A stretch of 64,000 bases of DNA from Micromonospora sp. H61. GTDB taxonomy: Bacteria; Actinomycetota; Actinomycetes; Mycobacteriales; Micromonosporaceae. This document shows positions 58,553-64,000 of the stretch, piece by piece. A program made the translations under genes and the position numbers. Every line of letters starts with the position of its first letter. Positions within the stretch are counted from its first letter, which is position 1. The DNA lies in NCBI RefSeq assembly GCF_018070325.1, contig NZ_JAGPXY010000008.1, positions 56,808 to 120,807 on the forward strand. The letters run 5' to 3'. The notes under the pieces are model-generated. The model worked only from the letters and a program-made list of their open reading frames with translations, searched no databases and was not told where the DNA came from.

Positions 58553-58866
58553 GCGACAAACGGGCCCGGGTGGTCTTTCTGGTACGGGTGCCGGTGCCGC
58601 GCACCGAGCAGTTCCTCGCCGCGTACGAGAAGGTGCGGCACCTGGTCGCCGGCGGCGTGCCGGGGCACCTGGTCGACCAGGTGTGCCGGTCGTCGACCGA
58701 TCCGGAGCAATGGTTGATCACCAGTGAGTGGGCGAGCCTGGCCGACTTCGAGGACTGGGAGCACAGCCCGGAGCACCGGGAGTTGGTGCGCCCGATGCGG
58801 GAGTGCTTCACCGACGCCCGTTCGCTGCGCTTCCACATCCACGCCCAGACCCCGGCCCTGGCCTGA
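58549..58866 (+). CDS. ABM-type monooxygenase of the polyketide operon, 105 aa
   Basis: Antibiotic biosynthesis monooxygenase fold: VVFLVRVPVPRTEQFLAAYEKVRHLV, then DQVCRSSTDPEQWLITSEWASLADFEDWEHSPEH and the C-terminal LRFHIHAQTPAL. Small ferredoxin-like enzymes of this type oxidise anthrone-like intermediates without cofactor. ATG 58549 overlaps the CLF stop. Last gene of the operon, followed at 24 bases by a large palindrome. Confidence 0.88.
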   Translation: MSDKRARVVFLVRVPVPRTEQFLAAYEKVRHLVAGGVPGHLVDQVCRSSTDPEQWLITSEWASLADFEDWEHSPEHRELVRPMRECFTDARSLRFHIHAQTPALA

Positions 58867-58889
58867 GGTCCGCGCTCGCCCCGCTTTCC

Positions 58890-58962
58890 GCGATCTTGCT
58901 CTTACTGTCGCGACATGGGGGGGGCATTTAACGCATTTAAACCACCGAAAGTGCAAGATCGC
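58890..58962. repeat. intergenic palindrome, family B, copy 1
   Basis: Perfect inner arms GCGATCTTGC (58890-58899) and GCAAGATCGC (58953-58962) enclose a 53-base loop with the local run CATTTAACGCATTTAAA. The right arm, reversed, reads GGCGATCTTGCACTTTC, shared with the left arm of the copy at 63876. It follows the polyketide operon. Confidence 0.75.
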
Positions 58963-59121
58963 CGCGGTGGCCCTGCATCCGCAGGGTCGGTGAGGCGTGC
59001 GTACGGATGAGGTGGTGAGAATCGTCAGCGAACGCCGTACCGCATGGCGACGCTCGATCATGCTCGGGGCACGACCGCTCCGTCTGGCCACGCGGTACGG
59101 CACTCGCTGCTACCTCAGCGA

Positions 59122-59631
59122 TCAGCTGTTGTTCTGGATCCAGGGTGCTTCCTCGATGGTGGAGGGGGTGCATATGTTGTCACCGGGGGATCGACGACAG
59201 GTCTGAAAGCGAATTCGGCTGCCCTTGTCGCCGTAGTTATTGTTGCTGGCGGACTCGTAATAGTCCTTGTTGCACCTGCCCCAGCTCGGGGAGCTCAAAT
59301 TGTTGTTGCACTCGCCGTGACGATATGGCCGCCACGTGGAGCCGTCCTTGAGCCAGTTCTCCCAGTAGATGAAGGTTTGGCTTCCATCGGCGAAGCTGTC
59401 CTGGATACGCCAGACGTCGCCGTACCTGGTGAAGCAGCCCTTGGCGGTCATGACCCATCCGACGCTCGGAACGAGCGCCCAGCTCTCCGAACAGGACTCG
59501 CCGCCTGACTCGTAGGTGAAGGTAGAGATGTCGTCCTCGAACGACTTCGCGAAATCTGCGGCCAGGGCGGGACCCTGTCCGCCCAGCAGAATGGCGAGGA
59601 CTACCGCCGTAATGGCAAATGCTCTCTTCAC
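59122..59631 (-). CDS. secreted Cys-rich protein of unknown function, 169 aa
   Basis: Signal peptide KRAFAITAVVLAILLGGQG with cleavage near ALA-ADF (residue 24). The mature part has six Cys (in SCSES, KGCFT, GECNN, GRCNK, QTCRR, NICTP), likely three disulfides. It is rich in Asn, Ser, Tyr and Trp (RIQDSFADGSQTFIYWENWLKDG). Base composition is less GC-rich than neighbours, notably in the AATNNN-type Asn codons around 59240-59300, a possible sign of later acquisition. GTG 59631 has GGAGGTGC upstream. No family recognised; a small bacteriocin or surface ligand are possibilities. Confidence 0.75.
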   Translation of the reverse strand: MKRAFAITAVVLAILLGGQGPALAADFAKSFEDDISTFTYESGGESCSESWALVPSVGWVMTAKGCFTRYGDVWRIQDSFADGSQTFIYWENWLKDGSTWRPYRHGECNNNLSSPSWGRCNKDYYESASNNNYGDKGSRIRFQTCRRSPGDNICTPSTIEEAPWIQNNS

Positions 59632-60240
59632 GTGCACCTCCGCCTCATCGTTTGCGCTAACTCGTCGCGAACTCACTCATCATCGGTAGGGGCGGTCATC
59701 CCGGCAACGATTCCGAACGATTCCGAACGGGCCCGAACGGTCCCGAACGCGCGTTCGCGTCTGCCGACGAGAACCCCGTTACCCCCGGGAGCGCAAACGG
59801 ACGGCACACGCCGCCCGGCACGTTTGAGCGTCAGGCGGCCCTGGTGCGGGATCGGCCCCAATGGTGCTGGCGTCCGCTGCGGACGGGCCGGCCACGGCTC
59901 AAGGCCGCCTGACCGCTCAGGCCCGGTGAACGTTCATGGACAACGCACTAGCGCCCGAGAGTCGTCGGGCTCGGCCGACAACGGCGACGCCATCGGCCGT
60001 CCGGCTGGCACCGCGCGACGGTTGTACGAGGGGTCATGTCTCGGTGACGCTCTGCCAAGTCGCCCGCCCGATCCTGTCCGCCGAACGGGCTGTGGGCAAT
60101 CCGGCTGGCCGCTGCTTTTGATCCATCCATTCGCATCTAGCAATGGTCCTGCGGGCGTCGTATGGTTCCCCGCAGCACCCCGACAGGCGTACGTGATGGG
60201 CGGATTCGCCCTCTTTCATGCTGGGCGGTGAACGGCAGCG
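59632..60240. other. 609-base region without a supported gene
   Basis: No frame shows sustained coding bias. It contains a 10-base phased tandem repeat (59711-59750, entered separately) and the upstream region of the AMP-ligase gene. A possible 11-codon upstream ORF (ATG 60195 to TGA 60230) precedes that gene but has no clear ribosome site. Confidence 0.55.
59711..59750. repeat. 10-bp tandem repeat, four copies
   Basis: TTCCGAACGA, TTCCGAACGG, GCCCGAACGG and TCCCGAACGC follow each other exactly in register at 59711, 59721, 59731 and 59741. The CCGAACG core is constant. The period matches one helical turn, so a protein could bind all copies on one face. It lies 80 bases upstream of the secreted protein gene. 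Confidence 0.7.
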
Positions 60241-61626
60241 ATGGCAGAAGATCCTACGGCGACCGACCCCGGCTGGGTGGACGAAGTCCTCTTCGCCGGC
60301 CACCCGACCGACGTTTGTCTCCGTCTGCCCGAGCCCGTCGACCGGGCCACCCTGCACCGGTTGGTCACCGCCGCGCAGGACCGGTTGACCGCCGCCGGAC
60401 TGCGCCCCGGTGGTGCCGCGGCGCTGCGGCTGCCGCCGTCGCTGGCGTACGTGGTGAACCTGCTGGCCACCTGGCGCTGCGGGGGGCAGGCGATCCTGCT
60501 CGACCACCGACTCACCGACCACGAGGTGGACCTGGCGCTGGCCCGGTTGACCCCGCAGGTCGTGGTCGCTCCGGTGCGCACCGGTGGCGGCGCGCTGAAG
60601 ATCTTCGTCGACGTCACCGAGGGCGTCACCCGGTACGCCGACCGTCCCGCGGTCAGCGGCCACGCCGTGATCCAGCTCAGCTCCGGCTCCACCGGCCCGT
60701 CCAAGGTGATCGGCCGCACCGCCGCCGACCTGGTCGCCGAGGTGCACCGCTACACCCGGATCGACGGGGTGGCGCTGCCCGGCGAGCGGATCATCCTGCT
60801 GCCCTCGATGGTGCACGTGCTCGGCCTGGTCGGTGGCCTGCTCTACGGGCTGCACGCCGGGGTGGAGCTGGTGCCGCCGGAGCGGCTCAGCGGCGACGCC
60901 GTGCTGGCCGCGATCAGCGCCGGCAGCACACCGGCCACCGTCCTCGGTGTGCCGTTCCACATCGGACTGCTCGCCTCCACCCGCCCGACCGGTCCACTGC
61001 CGCAGTTGCGGCGGATGACCACCGGGGGTGAGCTGGTCCCGGCCGCCGTCGCGCGGGCGTTCACCGACCGGTACGGGGTGCCGCTGGGCAACATGTACGG
61101 GATGACCGAGGTCGGGGTGATCGGCACCGACCTGTACGGGTCGCACCGACCGTCGATCTCCCCCGTGCCCGGAATCGAGGTCCGCGAGTCCGGCGGTGAG
61201 CTGTGGGTGTCCTGCCCGGCGTCGCCGTACGTCGGCCTGAGCGACCCGACCCGCTGGTCCGACGGCTGGCTGCACACCCGCGACGCCGGCACCGTCGATG
61301 AGGACACCGGCCTGGTCACGGTGCGCGGTCGACTCGACTCGCAGGTCTCCGTCGGCGGGATGAAGGTCGACCTGACCGAGGTGGAGGCCACCGTCGCCGA
61401 GCTGACCGGGGTGGCCGCCGCCGTGGTGGTCTGGGACGACGGCATCACCGCGTACGTCCAACCCGACGGCCCGCTGTCGGAGGAGACGCTGGACAAGCTG
61501 CTCGCCGAGCGGTTGGCCGGCTACAAACGGCCCCGGGCATTGCACCTGCTCGATCAGTTGCCCCGTACCACCACCGGCAAGCTGGTCCGCTCGACCGACG
61601 CGCTGCGCTCGGCGGTCACCCGATGA
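60241..61626 (+). CDS. AMP-dependent acyl/aryl ligase, 461 aa
   Basis: ANL-superfamily enzyme that activates a carboxylic acid as the AMP ester and loads it on CoA or a carrier protein. P-loop VIQLSSGSTGPSKVIGRT (about 140-157), GNMYGMTEVGVIGTD (A5), GWLHTRDAGTVDEDTGLVTVRGRLDSQVSVGGMKVDLTEVEA (A7-A8). The final Lys is in LPRTTTGKLVRS. The first 60 residues are short for the family, and at 461 residues it is smaller than most (500-550). Substrate cannot be read. ATG 60241. Its 3' end overlaps the PPTase gene by 73 bases. Confidence 0.92.
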   Translation: MAEDPTATDPGWVDEVLFAGHPTDVCLRLPEPVDRATLHRLVTAAQDRLTAAGLRPGGAAALRLPPSLAYVVNLLATWRCGGQAILLDHRLTDHEVDLALARLTPQVVVAPVRTGGGALKIFVDVTEGVTRYADRPAVSGHAVIQLSSGSTGPSKVIGRTAADLVAEVHRYTRIDGVALPGERIILLPSMVHVLGLVGGLLYGLHAGVELVPPERLSGDAVLAAISAGSTPATVLGVPFHIGLLASTRPTGPLPQLRRMTTGGELVPAAVARAFTDRYGVPLGNMYGMTEVGVIGTDLYGSHRPSISPVPGIEVRESGGELWVSCPASPYVGLSDPTRWSDGWLHTRDAGTVDEDTGLVTVRGRLDSQVSVGGMKVDLTEVEATVAELTGVAAAVVVWDDGITAYVQPDGPLSEETLDKLLAERLAGYKRPRALHLLDQLPRTTTGKLVRSTDALRSAVTR

Positions 61627-62240
61627 CCGGGCCGCTGCACCACCTCGACGTCGACCTGCGCGCTCGCCCGCGCGGCGACCGCCAGGACGAGGCCCTCGCC
61701 CAGCCGCGGGTGACCGACCCGCAGGTGCTCGACGCCGGGCACCGGCCGCAACGGCAGCCCCGGCGGCGGCATCAGCCGGTGCAGCCCGCCGTCACGCAAC
61801 CCCCGCCCGAGCGCCTTGCCGACCGCCTCCTTCGCGGTCCACAGCCGCAGGAAGTCCACCGTCCGGCCGGCCTCGGGTCGATCGCCCAACCAGGCCAGCT
61901 CGCCGGGCGGGAACCAGCGGCGGGCCAGCGCGAGCGCCGGCAGCGGGCGGATCCGCTCCACGTCCACACCGACCGCGCCGGCCCGACGGGCCGCGATCAC
62001 CACCAGTCCGGCGGTGCGGCTGACGCTGACCGCCAACTCGACCGACCCGGCCACCTCGTCGACCCGCACGACCGGCCGTCCCTCGCGGTCGTGCGTCAGC
62101 ACCACCTCGCTGTCCGCGCGACCGAGCAGCAGAGCACCCGCCCGCCGCACCAGCACAGCGGCCGGATCCGGCTGACCGCCGGTGTCCCGGCCGACCCACA
62201 CGTAGACGGTGTCGCGACCGGACACCGTCAGCTGAGCCAC
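61554..62240 (-). CDS. 4'-phosphopantetheinyl transferase, Sfp type, 228 aa
   Basis: Arms carrier proteins with phosphopantetheine. Mg-binding GVDVERIRP (Asp93, Glu95) and the second signature LWTAKEAVGKALGRGL (Glu138, Lys142). Length fits Sfp-type enzymes. GTG 62240. The gene is opposite to its neighbours and overlaps the ligase 3' end by 73 bases. Its start is 15 bases from the ATG of the first carrier protein gene on the other strand, so promoters must overlap. The two adjacent carrier proteins are likely substrates. Confidence 0.93.
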   Translation of the reverse strand: MAQLTVSGRDTVYVWVGRDTGGQPDPAAVLVRRAGALLLGRADSEVVLTHDREGRPVVRVDEVAGSVELAVSVSRTAGLVVIAARRAGAVGVDVERIRPLPALALARRWFPPGELAWLGDRPEAGRTVDFLRLWTAKEAVGKALGRGLRDGGLHRLMPPPGLPLRPVPGVEHLRVGHPRLGEGLVLAVAARASAQVDVEVVQRPGHRVTAERSASVERTSLPVVVRGN

Positions 62241-62255
62241 GCAGAGAGGGTATCC

Positions 62256-62522
62256 ATGAGAGCCGAGGTCCGTGCCTTCGTCGTCGAGCAGCTCGCCGAC
62301 ATGAACTACGACGTCGAGGGGCTCGACGACGACACCACGCTCGGCCCGTCCGGCGTCGACCTGGAGTCTCTCGCCCTGGCCGACCTGTCCGTCCGGGTCG
62401 AGGACCGGTATGGCCTGACGTTCGCCGACGACGAGTCGGAGCAGCTGGCCCTCATGACGGTCGGCGAGTTCACCACAATGGTCGCCAGTCGCGTCACCGA
62501 GGCGACGAGCGACAAAGCCTGA
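62256..62522 (+). CDS. acyl carrier protein, 88 aa
   Basis: Free-standing carrier with phosphopantetheine Ser38 in SGVDLESLALADLSVRVEDRYGL; the usual Asp-Ser-Leu is replaced by Glu-Ser-Leu. The C-terminal half ends VGEFTTMVASRV, typical for helix 4 of ACPs. ATG 62256 has AGAGAGGG upstream. Overlaps the next ACP by one base (TGATG). Confidence 0.9.
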   Translation: MRAEVRAFVVEQLADMNYDVEGLDDDTTLGPSGVDLESLALADLSVRVEDRYGLTFADDESEQLALMTVGEFTTMVASRVTEATSDKA

Positions 62523-62767
62523 TGAGCGGTCAGCCCGATCTGGGGCGAGCTGACCTGATGACCATGCTCGCCGAACTCACCGCGAAACCGGCTGCCGAGG
62601 TGTCCGACCGGATCGGCTCGATGGAGCTTGCCTGGCTGGTGCACCTCGTCGAGCAGCGCTACGAATGCCGGCTCGACCTCACCGACGACGAACTGGCCGG
62701 CATCCGCACCGTCGACGACGCCCTGGTGGTGTTCCGGGCGTCGCTGACCGCCTCCGCTGATGGTTGA
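62522..62767 (+). CDS. second acyl-carrier-like protein, 81 aa
   Basis: Same four-helix ACP pattern, with the modification motif DRIGSMELAWLVHLVEQRYE; Ser33 is preceded by Gly rather than Asp. DDELAGIRTVDDALVVF forms helices 3 and 4. It could be a working ACP or a partner that is poorly modified. ATG 62522 overlaps the upstream stop, and the following ketosynthase starts 8 bases before its end. Confidence 0.85.
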   Translation: MSGQPDLGRADLMTMLAELTAKPAAEVSDRIGSMELAWLVHLVEQRYECRLDLTDDELAGIRTVDDALVVFRASLTASADG

Positions 62768-63863
62768 GGCGCGCGTCGCCCAGCTCACCGGTGTGTACGC
62801 GGTCAGCGCCCTGGGGCGGGGCGCCGACGCGCAGCTCGCCGGTGTGCTGGCCGGGGTGCCGGCGTTCGGACCGGTGGGCCGATTCGACACCGCCGCCCGC
62901 CGGGTCACCGTGGCGGCGACGCTGCCCGAGGTCGGCACACTCCCCGACGAGTTGGCCGCCGCTATCGACGCGGCCTGTCGGGCGGCCGGCCTGGACCGCG
63001 CGCAGCGCACCGGGTGCGCCCTGCTGCTCGCCGTACATGGCGGCCCAGTCTCGGGCCCGGCGCCGGCCGTGCTGGCCGCTCAGCTCGCGGCTCGATGTGG
63101 GCTCTCGGGTCACACCCGGGTCTACACCAGCGCCTGCGTGTCGGCGAGCACGGCGGTGGCCGACGCCGCCGCCCGGATCACCCGGGGTGACGTCGAGCGG
63201 GTGGTGGTCGCGGCCGGCTACCTGGTGGAGTCGGACCAGTTCGCGCTCTTCGACGCCGGCCGCGCCCTCGCGGTCGACGGGGCGGTCCGCCCGTTCAGCG
63301 CCGGCCGCCGCGGGTTGCTGCTGGGTGACGGCGTGGCCGCGGTGGTGCTGGAGTCGAGCACCGTCCGACGACGCGGTGTCGATCCGGTGGCCACAGTGGC
63401 CGGTTGGGGACGGGCCGGTGACGCGTTCCATCCCTGCCAGCCGGAGCCCGGTGGCACCGGGCTGGCCCGCGCGGTCGACGCGGCGCTGCGCCGGGCCGGG
63501 CTGCCACCGCAGTCCGTCGGCTATGTCAACGCCAACGCCACCGGTACCGCCCAGAGCGACGCCGCCGAGGCGGCCGCCCTGCGGCGGGCTCTCGGCGGGC
63601 ATGGCGCCCGGGTCCCGGTCAGCTCGACCAAGTCGGTGCACGGGCACGCGCTGGAGGCGTCCGGGTTGCTCGAAGTGGTGGTCACAGTGCTCGCGCTGCG
63701 CCACGGCGTAGTGCCGGTCAACGCCGGCTGGCTGGCGCCCGACGACTCCTGCCCCCTGAACGTGGTCAAGGACCGCCCCCAAAAGACGGAAGCCACCCAC
63801 GCCCTGACCCTCAACGCCGCCTTCGGCGGCGCCAACACCGCTCTCCTGGTCGGCGTCGGATGA
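62760..63863 (+). CDS. divergent beta-ketoacyl synthase, 367 aa
   Basis: Thiolase-fold condensing enzyme. Nucleophile Cys126 in VYTSACVSASTAVADA, the RPFSAGRRGLLLGDGVAAVVLE strand, YVNANATGTAQSDAAEA and SSTKSVHGHALEASGLLE (Lys288, His293). At the place of the first catalytic His (usual NAHGTGT) stands Asn259. It is 40-50 residues shorter than FabF-type enzymes, mainly at the N-terminus, where the VVVTG strand is missing. ATG 62760. It may be the final gene of a small module, or the module may continue outside the window. Confidence 0.85.
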   Translation: MVEARVAQLTGVYAVSALGRGADAQLAGVLAGVPAFGPVGRFDTAARRVTVAATLPEVGTLPDELAAAIDAACRAAGLDRAQRTGCALLLAVHGGPVSGPAPAVLAAQLAARCGLSGHTRVYTSACVSASTAVADAAARITRGDVERVVVAAGYLVESDQFALFDAGRALAVDGAVRPFSAGRRGLLLGDGVAAVVLESSTVRRRGVDPVATVAGWGRAGDAFHPCQPEPGGTGLARAVDAALRRAGLPPQSVGYVNANATGTAQSDAAEAAALRRALGGHGARVPVSSTKSVHGHALEASGLLEVVVTVLALRHGVVPVNAGWLAPDDSCPLNVVKDRPQKTEATHALTLNAAFGGANTALLVGVG

Positions 63864-63875
63864 CCGCCCCCCACT

Positions 63876-63955
63876 CCCCGCGATCTTGCACTTTCTGCCC
63901 CGACGATTCCGACCAAGCACACGAAACGACGACCGAAACCGCAAGATCGGCGGGG
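63876..63955. repeat. intergenic palindrome, family B, copy 2
   Basis: Left arm CCCCGCGATCTTGC (63876-63889) and right arm GCAAGATCGGCGGGG (63941-63955) pair with a one-base bulge. The left arm continues ACTTTC, as in the copy at 58890-58962. It directly follows the ketosynthase stop. Confidence 0.75.
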
Positions 63956-64000
63956 GAGAGGGCCGGGGAGAGGGCCGGGGAGAGGGCCGGGGAGAGGGGC
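63949..64000. repeat. 12-bp GA/GC-rich tandem repeat at the window end
   Basis: GGCCGGGGAGAG repeats exactly at 63961, 63973 and 63985, with a degenerate copy before and a partial copy running off the window. The strands differ strongly in purine content (nearly all purine on plus). No spacer-repeat pattern. Confidence 0.85.

Noticed and set aside
59673..59861. 62-codon minus-strand frame upstream of the secreted Cys-rich gene
   Set aside because: It lies over the 10-bp repeat array and shows no coding bias or ribosome site.
60195..60230. Eleven-codon leader peptide before the AMP-ligase gene
   Set aside because: No ribosome site, and no attenuator hairpin follows; too weak to list as a gene.
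63949..64000. Terminal 12-bp repeats as a CRISPR array
   Set aside because: Units are contiguous with no unique spacers; it is a simple tandem repeat.

Overview
This window reads as chromosomal DNA of a filamentous actinomycete, most likely Micromonosporaceae (Micromonospora/Salinispora type). The grounds are very high GC, GC-rich third codon positions, many GTG starts, a complete Pup-proteasome locus followed by tatA-tatC-helY, and a WhiE-like type II polyketide locus. The genus call is inference from gene content and order. I saw no rRNA, tRNA, CRISPR array, prophage or insertion sequence.

Region 1 (about 1-31 kb) is the protein-degradation and envelope core. A ferredoxin gene diverges from the proteasomal ATPase arc/mpa. 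Then come a GtrA-like protein, a DUF2142 membrane protein, dop, a frameshifted small membrane gene, pup, an endonuclease VII-like HNH gene, prcB and prcA. A dTDP-rhamnose and glycan module interrupts the locus: a minus-strand operon (rmlB, rmlD, DUF2304, GT2, flippase-like, GT2) diverging from rmlA-rmlC. The degradation locus resumes with pafA, DUF3866, a CDF metal transporter, pafB-pafC, tatA-tatC, a DAG-kinase-like gene, a DMT transporter, a HAD hydrolase and helY. Pup ends in Gly-Gly-Glu, so PafA could ligate it without prior deamidation.

Region 2 (about 30-43 kb) is largely secreted. It holds an MHYT membrane protein, a secreted endonuclease/exonuclease/phosphatase-fold protein, a secreted beta-propeller-like protein, and a plant-polysaccharide set: Tat-exported GH127 beta-L-arabinofuranosidase with ricin-type repeats, GH43-CBM6, GH10 xylanase-CBM2, and GH81 beta-1,3-glucanase. 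Near-identical 14-bp palindromes precede the GH127, GH43 and GH10 genes, suggesting one LacI-type regulon. GH81 has a different palindrome.

Region 3 (about 43-47.4 kb) is mixed: MmcQ/YjbR, DUF1223, a small GNAT, a TetR regulator with a clear operator candidate, a PEP-mutase/isocitrate-lyase family enzyme, and a membrane-anchored helix-hairpin-helix protein.

Region 4 (about 47.6-58.9 kb) is a type II polyketide locus of spore-pigment (WhiE) type. On the minus strand are a FAD hydroxylase, a TcmI-type cyclase and a SARP regulator. On the plus strand are a second TcmI cyclase, an AccD-AccA fusion, AccB, AccC, an ACP-cyclase fusion, a cupin, KS-alpha, KS-beta/CLF and an ABM-type monooxygenase, nearly all joined by 4-8 nt overlaps. 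The operon thus carries its own malonyl-CoA supply. The intergenic region between the SARP and this operon contains heptamer direct repeats of the kind SARPs bind.

Region 5 (about 58.9 kb to the end) begins with a palindromic repeat and a secreted Cys-rich unknown. It then has the start of a second acyl-assembly cluster: AMP-dependent ligase, Sfp-type PPTase, two small ACPs, and a divergent ketosynthase with Asn where the first catalytic His normally sits. This cluster may continue beyond the window. Three large inverted repeats (18.5, 58.9 and 63.9 kb) look like dispersed intergenic palindromes.
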